From NCBI RefSeq assembly GCF_000737325.1, contig NZ_CP011125.1:7874001-7938000 (forward strand): a DNA stretch of 64,000 nt, read 5' to 3'. The notes beneath the pieces were generated by a model. It was not told where the DNA came from, searched no databases, and saw only the letters and a program-made list of their open reading frames with translations. Origin of the DNA: Sandaracinus amylolyticus. GTDB lineage: Bacteria > Myxococcota_A > Polyangia > Polyangiales > Sandaracinaceae. Position numbers and translations under genes: made by a program. Numbering within the stretch: position 1 is the first letter of the stretch; every line of letters starts with the position of its first letter. Shown piece by piece: positions 17,250 through 26,708 of the stretch.

Positions 17250-18080
17250 ATGAGGCTGGCTGGGTTCGAGATCGGCAATCGTCTCCCGCTCTTCGTGATC
17301 GCGGGGCCCTGCGTCGTCGAGAGCCGCGAGCTCTGTCTCGAGGTCGCCGAGGCGATGAAGGCGATCACGACGAAGCTCGGCGTGCCCTACGTCTTCAAGG
17401 CGAGCTTCGACAAGGCGAACCGCACGTCGGGCACCGCGTTCCGCGGGCCGGGCATGGAGCAGGGGCTCGCGGTGCTCGAAGAGGTGCGTGCGCGCGTCGG
17501 CGTCCCGGTGCTCACCGACGTGCACGAGGACACGCCGATGGACGAGGTCGCGTCGGTCGTCGACGTGCTGCAGACGCCCGCGTTCCTCGTGCGGCAGACG
17601 GGCTTCATTCAAAGGGTCGCGCGCGCCGGCAAGCCGGTGAACGTGAAGAAGGGCCAGTTCCTCGCGCCCTGGGACATGAAGAACGTCGTCGAGAAGTTCC
17701 GCGCCGAGGGCAACTCGCAGGTGATGGTGTGCGAGCGCGGCGTGTCGTTCGGATACAACACGCTCGTCTCGGACATGCGCAGCCTCGCGATCATGCGCGA
17801 GACGAAGTGCCCGGTCGTGTTCGACGCGACGCACTCGGTGCAGCAGCCGGGCGGTCAGGGCACGAGCTCGGGCGGTCAGTCGCAGTTCGTGCCAGTGCTC
17901 GCGCGCGCGGCGGTCGCGTCGGGCGTCGCGGGCGTGTTCATGGAGACGCACCCCGATCCGAGCGTCGCGCTGAGCGACGGGCCGAACATGTGGCCGCTCG
18001 GTCGCATGGAGGAGCTGCTCGGCGCGCTCGTCGAGATCGATCGTGTGGTGAAGTCGCGGCCCTACGCCGAGGGGCTGTGA
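17250..18080 (+). CDS. kdsA: 3-deoxy-8-phosphooctulonate (Kdo-8-P) synthase
   Basis: A 276-residue cytoplasmic enzyme that condenses phosphoenolpyruvate with arabinose-5-phosphate. Motifs include IAGPCVVES at the N-terminus, [58 protein letters not shown] and [20 protein letters not shown]. Length and all motifs match the family, including the Cys in GPCVVE that marks metal-dependent forms. It is coupled to kdsC by a 4-base overlap. Confidence 0.97.
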   Translation: MRLAGFEIGNRLPLFVIAGPCVVESRELCLEVAEAMKAITTKLGVPYVFKASFDKANRTSGTAFRGPGMEQGLAVLEEVRARVGVPVLTDVHEDTPMDEVASVVDVLQTPAFLVRQTGFIQRVARAGKPVNVKKGQFLAPWDMKNVVEKFRAEGNSQVMVCERGVSFGYNTLVSDMRSLAIMRETKCPVVFDATHSVQQPGGQGTSSGGQSQFVPVLARAAVASGVAGVFMETHPDPSVALSDGPNMWPLGRMEELLGALVEIDRVVKSRPYAEGL

Positions 18081-18616
18081 CGCTCGACGGCGTCGCGCTG
18101 CGCGAGAAGCTCGCGGCGGTGCGCGCGCTCGCGCTCGACGTCGACGGAGTGCTCACCGACGGATCGCTGACGTACGGCGCGGACGGCGAGGTGCTCAAGA
18201 CCTTCCACGTGCGCGACGGCATGGGGATGCGCCTCGTGCAGAACGAAGGGATCGCGGTCGCGGTGATCACCGCGAAGCGCTCGCCGATGTTGGTGCGTCG
18301 GCTCGCCGATCTGAAGGTCGCGCACCTGCTCGACGGCCGCGAGGACAAGGGCGTCGCGATCGCAGAGCTCGCCGCGACGCTCGGCGTGCCGCTCGCATCG
18401 ATCGCGTTCGTGGGCGACGACGTGCTCGATCTGCCGGCGATGCGCGCGGCGGGCGTGGGCATCGCGGTCGCGGACGCGCACCCGCTCGTGCGCGAGGCAG
18501 CCGCATGGGTCACGCGCGAGCGCGGTGGGCGCGGCGCGGTGCGCGAGGTGTGCGACGCGCTGCTCGACGCACGAGGTCGGCTGCGCGCGGCGTGCGAGGA
18601 GCTGTTGCGACGATGA
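18077..18616 (+). CDS. kdsC: Kdo-8-phosphate phosphatase
   Basis: A 179-residue HAD-family phosphatase that removes phosphate from Kdo-8-phosphate. The nucleophile motif is [11 protein letters not shown], followed by [18 protein letters not shown] and [13 protein letters not shown] with [10 protein letters not shown], which is the KdsC-type C0 layout without a cap domain. The GTG start overlaps the kdsA stop. The final ~20 residues are Arg-rich. Confidence 0.95.
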   Translation: MTLDGVALREKLAAVRALALDVDGVLTDGSLTYGADGEVLKTFHVRDGMGMRLVQNEGIAVAVITAKRSPMLVRRLADLKVAHLLDGREDKGVAIAELAATLGVPLASIAFVGDDVLDLPAMRAAGVGIAVADAHPLVREAAAWVTRERGGRGAVREVCDALLDARGRLRAACEELLRR

Positions 18617-19380
18617 GCGAGCCGTTCCGTGTGGTCGTCCCCGCGCGTTATTCGTCGAGCCGACTGCCTGCGAAGGCGCTCGCCGAGATCGCGGGCAAGC
18701 CGCTGGTGGTGCACGTCTGGGAGAAAGCGGTCGCGTCGGGCGCGGTCGAGGCGCTCGTCGCGACCGACGACGCGCGCATCGCCGAGGTGATCGAGCGCGC
18801 GGGCGGGATCGCGATGATGACGTCGCCCGATCACGCGACCGGCACCGACCGCCTCGCCGAGGTCGCGCGCCGTCGCGGCTGGGGCGACGACGCGATCGTG
18901 GTGAACCTGCAGGGCGACGAGCCGCTCGTTCCGATCACGCTGCCCGGTCGCTTGGCGGGCGCGCTCGCGTCGAATGCGCGCGCCGGGATCGCGACGTTCG
19001 CCACGCCGATCCACGAGGTGCGCGAGGTGCTCGCGCCGCAGGTCGTGAAGGTCGTGCTCGATCGCAGCGGCTACGCGCTGTACTTCAGCCGCGCGCCGAT
19101 CCCGTTCGCGCGTGATGCGTTCGCCGCTGGCGCGCCGAGTGCACTGCCCGCGGGCGTGCCCTATCTGCGCCACCTCGGGCTCTATGCGTATCGCGCGGGC
19201 ACGCTGCGCGCGCTGTCCGAAGCGCCCGTCGCGACGTACGAGCGCGCGGAGTCGCTCGAGCAGCTTCGCGCGCTCGAGCTCGGCATCGGCATCCACGTGA
19301 GCGTGCTCGACGAGGCGCCGCAGCACGGCGTCGACACGCCCGAGGATCTCGAGCGCGTGCGACGGGCGATGGCGTCGTGA
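18613..19380 (+). CDS. kdsB: CMP-Kdo synthetase
   Basis: A 255-residue cytidylyltransferase that activates Kdo with CTP. It begins [18 protein letters not shown], the nucleotide-binding motif, then has [31 protein letters not shown] and [10 protein letters not shown], all family hallmarks. It is coupled by 4-base overlaps to kdsC and to the kpsC-kpsS fusion, which uses CMP-Kdo as donor. Confidence 0.97.
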   Translation: MSEPFRVVVPARYSSSRLPAKALAEIAGKPLVVHVWEKAVASGAVEALVATDDARIAEVIERAGGIAMMTSPDHATGTDRLAEVARRRGWGDDAIVVNLQGDEPLVPITLPGRLAGALASNARAGIATFATPIHEVREVLAPQVVKVVLDRSGYALYFSRAPIPFARDAFAAGAPSALPAGVPYLRHLGLYAYRAGTLRALSEAPVATYERAESLEQLRALELGIGIHVSVLDEAPQHGVDTPEDLERVRRAMAS

Positions 19381-22300
19381 CGAGCGAGACGCGAAGGCTC
19401 GGGCGCGTGGGCGTGTGGTCGCGCGGCATCGCGCGCATCCCGCACATCCGCGCGCTGCTCGGCGCCGACGATGTCGTGCTCTGGCCTTCGTCGCGCGCAC
19501 GCGTCGACGCGGTGGTGGGCTGGGGACGGAAGCCGAACACCGAGCCCGCGCGCCGCTACGCGGCCGAGCACGGCGTGCCGTTCTTCGCGCTCGAGGACGG
19601 ATTCCTGCGCTCGTTCTCGCCCGGCGTGACGGGCGATCCGCCACTCTCGATCGTGATCGACGCGGTCGGCATCCACTACGACGCGACGCAGCCGAGCGAG
19701 ATCGAGCAGCGCCTCGCGCGCATCGACGCGCTGCCCGAGACGACGCTCGACCGCGCGCGGCGCGCGATGGCGTTCATGCGCCGCGAGCATCTGTCGAAGT
19801 ACAACGACGCGCCTTCGCGCACGCTGGGTGAGCGCACCCGGCCGCGCGTACTGGTCGTCGATCAGACCGCGGGCGATCTCTCGATCTCGCTCGGGATGTG
19901 CGTGCCGCGCGCGTTCGATCGGATGCTCGAGGCCGCGCTCGACGAGAACCCCGACGCCGAGATCGTGGTGAAGACGCACCCCGACGTCGTGCTCGGGAAG
20001 AAGAACGCGAATTTCGCGTCGATCCCGCGCGATCCCCGGGTGCGCCTCTTCGGCGAGCCCTCGAGCGCGATGGCGCTGCTCGACGAGGTCGATCGCGTCT
20101 ACGTCGCGACGTCGCAGCTCGGCCTCGAGGCGCTGATCGCGGGCAAGCGCGTCACGTGCTTCGGCGTGCCTTTCTACGCGGGCTGGGGGCTCACCGACGA
20201 TCGCGCGCCGGTGCCCGATCGTCGCGGCGCGTCGCGCACGATCGAGCACGTCTTCGCGGAGGCGTACCTCCACTACGCGCGCTACGTCGATCCCGAGACC
20301 GGGGCGCCTTGCGAGCACGAGCGCGTCGCCGAGCACCTCGCGCTGCAGCGACGCACCGCGCAGGAGAGCGGCGAGCACCTCGTGTGCGTCGGGTTCTCGC
20401 CGTGGCGTCGCGCGTTCGCGCCGCGCTTCGTGGGCGCGCCGATGACGCGTGTCGACTTCGCGAGCGATGCGCGCGCTGCCGAGTCGTTGTTGAACGATCG
20501 ATCACGAATCGTGATCTGGGGCAGCCGCGCGAACGACGACGTGCGCGCGCTCGCCGATCGGCGCGGTGTGCCGCTGGTGCGCGTGGAGGACGGATTCCTG
20601 CGCTCGGTGGGCCTCGGGAGCGACCTGAACGCGCCGGCGTCGCTCGTCTTCGACGACCGGGGCATCTACTTCGACCCGCGCTCGCCGAGCGCGCTCGAGA
20701 CGATCCTCGAGACGGCGGACTTCGATCACGACGAGCTCGAGCGCGCGCGCGACCTCCGCGCGCGCATCGTGCGCGCGGGGATCAGCAAGTACAACGTGGG
20801 CGCGCGCACGCACGTCGGCCCGCGCGAGCGCGGCGAGCGGCGCGTCGTGCTGGTGGTCGGCCAAGTCGAGGACGACGCGTCGATCAGGCTGGGATGCATC
20901 GACGTGCGCAGCAACGAGGCGCTGCTGCGCGAGGCGCGGTCGGCGCGCCCCGACGCGTACGTCATCTGGAAGCCGCACCCCGACGTGGTGCGCGGCAATC
21001 GTGCGGGCGCGGTCGATCCCGCGCGCGCGAGCGCGTGGGCCGACGAGATCGTCGAGGACGCGACGCTCGCGGACTGCCTCGCGGTCGCCGACGAGGTGCA
21101 CACGATGACCTCGCTCGTCGGATTCGAGGCGCTGCTGCGCGGGCTGCGCGTCGTCGTGTACGGACAGCCGTTCTACGCGGGCTGGGGGCTCACCGAGGAT
21201 CGCCATCCGCACCCTCGCCGCACGCGCCGCCGCACGCTCGACGAGCTCGTCGCCGCGACGCTGCTCCGCTATCCGCGCTACGTGAGCGCCGCGAGCAATC
21301 GCCTCACGACGCCCGAGCGCGTCGTCGACGAGCTGCTCGACGCGCGCGCCAGAGAGCCCGCGCCGAGCAAGAGCGCGTGGGCGCGGCGCGAGCTCGGGAA
21401 GGCGGCGAACCTCGCGCGTACGCTGCTCGGACGACCGACGACGAAGGCCGAGCCGAGCAACGTCGACGCGCTGCGCGCGCTGGGCTTCGAGAGCGCGCTG
21501 CTGATGCAGGGCCCGGCCGGGCCCTTCTTCCGGCGCTTCGGAGAAGATCTGCGCGCGGCGGGGATCCGCACCACGAAGATCAACTTCCACGCGGGCGACG
21601 AGCTCTTTTATCGAGGGCCCGACGCGATCACGTTCCGGGGCCAGCTCGCCGAGCTGCGCGGCTTCCTCGGGCGCGTGATCGACGAGCGCGCGGTCGACGC
21701 GATCTTCGTGTTCGGAGATTGCCGGGCACATCATCGCGTGGCGCGCGAGATCGCGCGCGAGCGCAGCCTCGCGCTGTGGGTGTTCGAGGAAGGCTACCTG
21801 CGACCCGACTGGATCACGCTCGAGCGCGACGGAGTCAACGGGTACTCGAACCTCCCGCGCGATCCCGACGTGTACCGACGCGCGCGGCTGCCCGAGCCGC
21901 CCGTCGCCGCGCCCGTCGGCGACAGCTTCGGGCGCGCGGCCTGGTACCACACCGTCAACGCGCTGACGTGCACCTTCGGGAACCATCGGTTCCCGCACTA
22001 CCGACACCACCACGAGCTCAACGCGTTCAAGCAGGCGTTCGCGTGGGTGCGCGGCGCGGCACGCAAGCAGTGGTATCTGCAGCGCGAGGCACACCTGCTC
22101 GAGCGCATCGCGGGGCCGCTCTCGGGGCGCTTCTTCCTCGTCGCGCTGCAGGTGCACTTCGACTTCCAGCTGATGCACTCGCGCTACCGCGACGTGACCG
22201 ACTTCGTCGAGGAGGTCGTGCGCGAGTTCGCGCGGCACGCCGACCCGCGCGATTCGTTGGTGCTCAAACATCACCCGATGGACCGCCCGTTCCGCGAGTA

Positions 22301-22709
22301 CGGCGCGCTCATGGAGCGGCTGCGTCGCGAGCACGGGCTCGGGGATCGGCTGATCTACGTGCACGACCTCCACCTGCCGACGATGCTCAAGCACACGCGC
22401 GGGTGCATCGCGATCAACAGCACGACTGCGCTCCAGGCGTTCCACCACGGCGCGCCGGTGAAGGTGACGGGGACGGCCGTCTACGACATGCCGGGGCTGA
22501 CGTTCCAGGGCTCGCTCGGCGAGTTCTTCCGCGATCCGGGCACGTTCGATCGCGAGCTCTACGAGAGCTTCCGGCGCTGGCTGCTCTGGGAGAACCAGCT
22601 CAACGGGAACTTCTACGTGCGGCTGCGCGGTCGAACGAAGGGGAGCGGCGTGGCGTGGCGTGCGACCCGCAGCGCGCACGTGGAGCTAGCGCACGGAGCG
22701 GAGAGATGA
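19377..22709 (+). CDS. Fused KpsC-KpsS beta-Kdo transferase
   Basis: A 1,110-residue protein made of three homologous modules. Modules 1 (about 8-310) and 2 (about 330-650) match the two halves of KpsC: each has an EDGFLRS motif, an HPDV motif (KTHPDV, KPHPDV) and [10 protein letters not shown] linker with [16 protein letters not shown] follows, then a KpsS-like module (about 699-1095) with [10 protein letters not shown] and KHHPMD. In Escherichia coli, KpsS adds the first beta-Kdo to lyso-phosphatidylglycerol and KpsC extends the poly-Kdo linker, as separate proteins of 389 and 675 residues. Here one chain has all key motifs, so it should do both. There is no frameshift or internal stop. GTG start, overlapping kdsB by 4 bases. 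Confidence 0.9.
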   Translation: MTSETRRLGRVGVWSRGIARIPHIRALLGADDVVLWPSSRARVDAVVGWGRKPNTEPARRYAAEHGVPFFALEDGFLRSFSPGVTGDPPLSIVIDAVGIHYDATQPSEIEQRLARIDALPETTLDRARRAMAFMRREHLSKYNDAPSRTLGERTRPRVLVVDQTAGDLSISLGMCVPRAFDRMLEAALDENPDAEIVVKTHPDVVLGKKNANFASIPRDPRVRLFGEPSSAMALLDEVDRVYVATSQLGLEALIAGKRVTCFGVPFYAGWGLTDDRAPVPDRRGASRTIEHVFAEAYLHYARYVDPETGAPCEHERVAEHLALQRRTAQESGEHLVCVGFSPWRRAFAPRFVGAPMTRVDFASDARAAESLLNDRSRIVIWGSRANDDVRALADRRGVPLVRVEDGFLRSVGLGSDLNAPASLVFDDRGIYFDPRSPSALETILETADFDHDELERARDLRARIVRAGISKYNVGARTHVGPRERGERRVVLVVGQVEDDASIRLGCIDVRSNEALLREARSARPDAYVIWKPHPDVVRGNRAGAVDPARASAWADEIVEDATLADCLAVADEVHTMTSLVGFEALLRGLRVVVYGQPFYAGWGLTEDRHPHPRRTRRRTLDELVAATLLRYPRYVSAASNRLTTPERVVDELLDARAREPAPSKSAWARRELGKAANLARTLLGRPTTKAEPSNVDALRALGFESALLMQGPAGPFFRRFGEDLRAAGIRTTKINFHAGDELFYRGPDAITFRGQLAELRGFLGRVIDERAVDAIFVFGDCRAHHRVAREIARERSLALWVFEEGYLRPDWITLERDGVNGYSNLPRDPDVYRRARLPEPPVAAPVGDSFGRAAWYHTVNALTCTFGNHRFPHYRHHHELNAFKQAFAWVRGAARKQWYLQREAHLLERIAGPLSGRFFLVALQVHFDFQLMHSRYRDVTDFVEEVVREFARHADPRDSLVLKHHPMDRPFREYGALMERLRREHGLGDRLIYVHDLHLPTMLKHTRGCIAINSTTALQAFHHGAPVKVTGTAVYDMPGLTFQGSLGEFFRDPGTFDRELYESFRRWLLWENQLNGNFYVRLRGRTKGSGVAWRATRSAHVELAHGAER

Positions 22710-23389
22710 GCGAGTCGACCACCGGACATCCCACGTTCGGAGTCCGTGACCAGCGAACGGTGCACGCTCTCGTCCGCGATCACTGCGTCGCGCACGAGCT
22801 CCGGTTCGACTCGTGCCTCGACATCGGCTGCGGGCGGACGCGGCTCGACAAGTGGGTCGGGAAATCCGAGCTGTTCGACGCTCCTCGACGTTACGTCGGG
22901 CTCGAGCTCGACGATGCCATCCGCAGCGCCCTGATCGCGGAGGACGTGGACGTGAGGCACCCGTTCAGTCCCGAAGGGAAGAGCGCCGAAGGCGACATCG
23001 GGGTCGCGCTCGAGATCGTCGAGCACCTCGAGGCTGCGGATACGATCCCGTTCCTCTCGGAATACCTCCGGCGTACTCACAAGCTGTTCGTCCTGAGCAC
23101 GCCGAATTGCGAGTACTGGACGGGACGACGCGCAGCCGTCGGATACGAACACCTGCGCTTCCTCCCCGACCACTACCCCGATCAGCTGGCGTCGCGCAGC
23201 TCTCCTCACTCGCACAAACAGGCTTTCACGCCGGAGACGCTAGCAGACGCGATCGCGAGCTCGCTGCCGGGCTCGCACTGGCGATATCGCGTCTACCGCG
23301 CGTGGCCGTGGACGATCACCGACATGACGCGGCCGGTGACGTACCCGCTCTATTTCAAGCTCTTCGCCCTCGTCTGGCCGCAAGTCTGA
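22706..23389 (+). CDS. SAM-dependent methyltransferase
   Basis: A 227-residue class I methyltransferase. The SAM-binding motif I is CLDIGCGRTRLD, with an acidic residue in VGLELDD, then GVALEIVEHLE and LFVLSTPN, typical of the Methyltransf_11/23 groups. It probably methylates a sugar or terminal group of the capsule chain; the target is unknown. It overlaps the kpsC-kpsS fusion by 4 bases and starts the polysaccharide-specific half of the operon. Confidence 0.82.
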   Translation: MSESTTGHPTFGVRDQRTVHALVRDHCVAHELRFDSCLDIGCGRTRLDKWVGKSELFDAPRRYVGLELDDAIRSALIAEDVDVRHPFSPEGKSAEGDIGVALEIVEHLEAADTIPFLSEYLRRTHKLFVLSTPNCEYWTGRRAAVGYEHLRFLPDHYPDQLASRSSPHSHKQAFTPETLADAIASSLPGSHWRYRVYRAWPWTITDMTRPVTYPLYFKLFALVWPQV

Positions 23390-23405
23390 CCGAGCCCGAG
23401 CGTCG

Positions 23406-24518
23406 ATGTTCACGCTGCTCCACACCGTCGCCTCTCGGCTGCGCCCGCCGTCTCGTACCGCGCGAAGCAACGGAGAGACTCGCGTGCTCTTCTGGTACTC
23501 GGCGCTCGCGCGCGCGAAGGCGGTCGCGTCCTGTCGTTATCGCATCGGCAATCTCGCCGAGGTCGGGCACCGCGTGAACGTGGTAATCGCGGAGGCGCTC
23601 CCCGCGCGGGCGCTCGAGTCGACCGATGCGCTGGTCGTCGTCCGCCCGTATCCCACGCGGCACGTGCTCCGCGCGCTCGCGTCCGCGCAGCGGCTCGGGG
23701 TGACGCGCATCGCCGACTACGACGATCTTCTGTTCGCGGGCTCGGCCGAGGAGCGGCCCGAAGTGCAGAGCGGTGGGCTCACGCGCGAATGGATGGAGCG
23801 AGCGCATCGCGCGTACGCATCGATGTTGCCTGCGTTCGATGGCTACACCGCGGCGACCGACGAGCTCGCGGGCGAGCTTCGCGCAGCGTGCCCCGGGGCC
23901 CCGGTCTTCGTCGTACCGAACGGGCTCTCGCCCGCGTGGATCGAGCAAGGACGCGCGCTGTATCCGCGCTGGTGGCCGGGAGACAGCCGCGTCATGCGGT
24001 TCTTCCCGGGGTCGCCCACGCACGATGCGAGCTTCGCGGCGATCGCGAGCGGGCTCGCCGAGTGGATGCGCGCCCACGACGACACGGAGCTCGAGATCGT
24101 CGGCAACCTCGCGTGGGACGCGAGCGGATTTCCGTCGTCCCGGGTACGGCGCATTCCGGCGGTGCCCTTCGATCACCTCCCGCGATTGCTCGCCAGCGCG
24201 TGGGTCAACCTCTGGCCGCGCGCCGAGACGCGCTTCAACCGCTGCAAGTCCCCGATCAAGTTCCTCGAGGCGGCGGCGTTCGGTTGCCCCACGGTCGCGT
24301 CGCCGTCATGCGCGCGTCCCGAGCTCGACTGCGAAGGGCTCGTGCACGCGACCACTGCCGACGACTGGGCGACGGCGCTGACGCGGTGGCGCGACGATGA
24401 TGCGCGCATGCGAGCGAGCGAGTCTTGCATGAGATTCGCCGACGAGCGTGGTGGCGCAGACCGCGGTTGGCGCGCGCTCCAGCACGTCGTTCGATCACTC
24501 CGGAGCGTCGCCGCATGA
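23406..24518 (+). CDS. Glycosyltransferase (GT4/GT-B type)
   Basis: A 370-residue GT-B fold glycosyltransferase. The N-terminal half has CRYRIGNLAEVGHRVNVV and ADYDDLLF, a pattern shared with the 662-residue protein at the end of the operon. The C-terminal half has a NLWPRAETRFNRCKSPIKFLEAAAFGCPTVAS segment, which fits the donor-binding region of GT1/GT4 enzymes, with Glu in the FLEAAAFG motif. Sugar specificity cannot be read. It overlaps the next gene by 4 bases. Confidence 0.8.
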   Translation: MFTLLHTVASRLRPPSRTARSNGETRVLFWYSALARAKAVASCRYRIGNLAEVGHRVNVVIAEALPARALESTDALVVVRPYPTRHVLRALASAQRLGVTRIADYDDLLFAGSAEERPEVQSGGLTREWMERAHRAYASMLPAFDGYTAATDELAGELRAACPGAPVFVVPNGLSPAWIEQGRALYPRWWPGDSRVMRFFPGSPTHDASFAAIASGLAEWMRAHDDTELEIVGNLAWDASGFPSSRVRRIPAVPFDHLPRLLASAWVNLWPRAETRFNRCKSPIKFLEAAAFGCPTVASPSCARPELDCEGLVHATTADDWATALTRWRDDDARMRASESCMRFADERGGADRGWRALQHVVRSLRSVAA

Positions 24519-25420
24519 ACGCGGTCCGCGTGCGAGTCGAGGGCGACGATCGTTTCGCTGCGGCGGTGCGGGCGCGCATCGCGCGTGTGCCGTTCGCGAT
24601 CGTGACCGATCGCGGCGCCGAGCTCGACGTGCTGCGCGGCTCGCGCGTGCGACCGACGCTCACGCTCGACCGACCTGTCGACGACGACGACGCCGCGCGA
24701 GAGGCCACCCGCCTCGGCGCGTCGGCGCTTGCCTGGGAGGGCGGCGACGGTTGGTCGCCGTGGGAGCGCTGTCTCGCCCCGCTCATCGCGCACCCGCTGC
24801 GTGGCTCACCGGACCCGACGCGCCGCTGGGCGCTGATCGAAGATCCCGCGGATGGTGCGATTCCCCACGAGGAGGACCGCGCTTGGCAGTGGCACGCGGT
24901 GGTGCCCCGCCGCCGCCCCGCCCTGCCCGCTCACGTCGTGCAGTGGCCGCTCCAGAGTCGTGTCGTCGCGCCGCTCCTGGGCGCCGCGACCGCGGTCATC
25001 GGCGAGAGCGGCCCCCTCGTGTACGACGCGTGGCGGCTGCGAAGACCCGTGCTCGCCTCCGCGCCGGGCTCTCCGATCGATCGGTGGGCGACGGTTGCAG
25101 CCCCGATGCGGGACGCTCGACTGGCACACTCGATTCCTCCTCTGCTCGCCGACAGCGCGGGCTTCTGGGAGCGCGTGATCGCAACGGTTCGAGATCGCGG
25201 TGCGGTCCTACCCGCGATGTCGGCGTCGGCGATGCGCGCCGCGCGTGAGCACGCGCTCGCCGAAGATCGCACTCGCTGGGGCGCGCTGCGGCGCGAGCTC
25301 CGCAAGCTCCGCGAAGATCCGGGGGCGTCTCTGCGCACTGCCCGCCTCTGGGCCATCCGAACACTCTGGTCGAGCGCGCGACCGCCCTCGTCGCGCGTCG
25401 GACCGATTCGCCGTTCCTGA
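24515..25420 (+). CDS. Capsule-cluster protein of unknown function
   Basis: A 301-residue protein with no domain I can name. The middle has PLQSRVVAPLLGAATAVIGESGPLVYDAWRLRRPVLASAPGSP, a layout resembling the C-terminal half of GT-B glycosyltransferases (a Ser-Gly-Pro-Leu-Val-Tyr-Asp-Ala loop in place of the usual Glu motif). The C-terminus has RKLREDPGASLRTARLWAIRTLW, close in style to the KLRRDPKLFF tail of the next gene product. It may be a divergent glycosyltransferase or a structural partner; this is inference. The ATG overlaps the upstream stop. Confidence 0.7.
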   Translation: MNAVRVRVEGDDRFAAAVRARIARVPFAIVTDRGAELDVLRGSRVRPTLTLDRPVDDDDAAREATRLGASALAWEGGDGWSPWERCLAPLIAHPLRGSPDPTRRWALIEDPADGAIPHEEDRAWQWHAVVPRRRPALPAHVVQWPLQSRVVAPLLGAATAVIGESGPLVYDAWRLRRPVLASAPGSPIDRWATVAAPMRDARLAHSIPPLLADSAGFWERVIATVRDRGAVLPAMSASAMRAAREHALAEDRTRWGALRRELRKLREDPGASLRTARLWAIRTLWSSARPPSSRVGPIRRS

Positions 25421-25438
25421 TCCCGAGAGAGGCTTTTC

Positions 25439-26692
25439 ATGCGAGACGAACGAACGCCGCCGCCTGTCCGCCACGATGCACTGCTGCGCGCGCTCACCCG
25501 CGCCGTCGCACCGCGATCGATCGTCGAGATCGCCGCGCCCGGAGCGTCCGGGGCCGCGCTCCTCCTCGAGAGCGCGGGAGAGCCGCTGCGCTCGCTCGAG
25601 CTCGTGGGCGAATCGAGCGGCGGAGTGGCGAGCGAGCTGCGCGCGAGCGCCGGAGACCGCGTTCGCGCGCGCGAAGGGCTCTCGCTCGACGAGATCGCCA
25701 CGCTCGACGCAGCGCCGGATCTCGTGCTCATCGGACACGATCCGGATTGGAACGGGATCTTCCACGCGCTGCGCCTGCTCGCGCGCCTGGCCGGCACCGC
25801 GCCGTTCCCGATCACCATCGTGCGCGACACCAGCGGCGTGTCGCCCGAGAAGCCGGAGCTCGGCACCGGGAAGAACGGACTACGCGTCGCGCTCGACGAG
25901 TTCCGCGCGCAGACCGCGCACCCGCTCGACCTCGTGTTCGTGCCGGGGTTCCACGGTCTCGCCATCCTCGTCGATCCGCGCCGTGTCGTAGGCAACGACG
26001 CGCTGTCCTCCTTGCTTCGCGAGCTCGCGACGCCGCCGTCGATCCGCGCGCTCCTCGACGAGCTCGAGCAGGCGCGCGTCGACGCGCAGCTCGAGCTCGC
26101 CGCGCTCCACGCGAAGAGCGACCGTCGCGCGGCGGAGCGCGCCGAGCTCATCGGACGCCTCGCAGAGCAGCGCCGCGCGCTCGAGCGCACGGAGCGCGAG
26201 CTCGCGGAAGCACTGGAGCGCGCCCAGCGGAACGCGCTACGCGTGATCGAGGAGGAGGCGGCGAGGGACAGCATCGAGACGCGCGCGACCAGCCTCGAAG
26301 CCGCGCTTCGCGACGCGCACACCCGGATCGCCGAGCTCACGACGGCGAACGAGCGTCTCGCGGCCGCGAATGCGCGCGTCGCTGAGCGCGAGCGCACGCT
26401 GGACGATCTCGCCGCGCAGCTCGCGGCGGCGCGGCGGCGCGCCATGTCCGAGCCGCTGCGCGCCGATGTCGCCCACACGCTCGGTCGCGACCCGAGCACC
26501 GCGAAGAAGCCCGGCGGCAGCCAGCCGGCGACTCCGTTCGCGCGCGCGCTCGCCGGCGCCGCTCCCAAGCTCCTCGAGCCTGCCGTGCTCGAGCTCGCGA
26601 GTCGCAGGCTCGCGAAGCTCCGCCGCGACCCGAAGCTCTTCTTCGCGCACTCGCGATTCGAGATCGCACGCAAGCTCTCCCGGCTGCTGTGA
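25439..26692 (+). CDS. Divergent methyltransferase-like protein with coiled coil
   Basis: A 417-residue protein. Residues 1-190 follow the Methyltransf_24 layout (HDALLRALTRAVAPRSIVEI, then DLVLIGHDPDWNGIFHALRLL and a GKNGLRVALDEF segment). The glycine-rich SAM loop is replaced by AAPGASGAALL and the usual DGDH is GHDP, so activity is doubtful. Residues about 195-335 form a long Ala/Arg/Glu coiled coil. The C-terminus is RLAKLRRDPKLFFAHSRFEIARKL, a tail type seen on other capsule glycosyltransferases. Likely a scaffold or partner in polysaccharide assembly; function not proven. Confidence 0.7.
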   Translation: MRDERTPPPVRHDALLRALTRAVAPRSIVEIAAPGASGAALLLESAGEPLRSLELVGESSGGVASELRASAGDRVRAREGLSLDEIATLDAAPDLVLIGHDPDWNGIFHALRLLARLAGTAPFPITIVRDTSGVSPEKPELGTGKNGLRVALDEFRAQTAHPLDLVFVPGFHGLAILVDPRRVVGNDALSSLLRELATPPSIRALLDELEQARVDAQLELAALHAKSDRRAAERAELIGRLAEQRRALERTERELAEALERAQRNALRVIEEEAARDSIETRATSLEAALRDAHTRIAELTTANERLAAANARVAERERTLDDLAAQLAAARRRAMSEPLRADVAHTLGRDPSTAKKPGGSQPATPFARALAGAAPKLLEPAVLELASRRLAKLRRDPKLFFAHSRFEIARKLSRLL

Positions 26693-26708
26693 TGGGATTG
26701 GAGCAAGC

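Noticed and set aside
19377-22709. Frameshift joining separate kpsC and kpsS genes
   Set aside because: The frame is continuous, with a normal linker and steady codon use across the junction.
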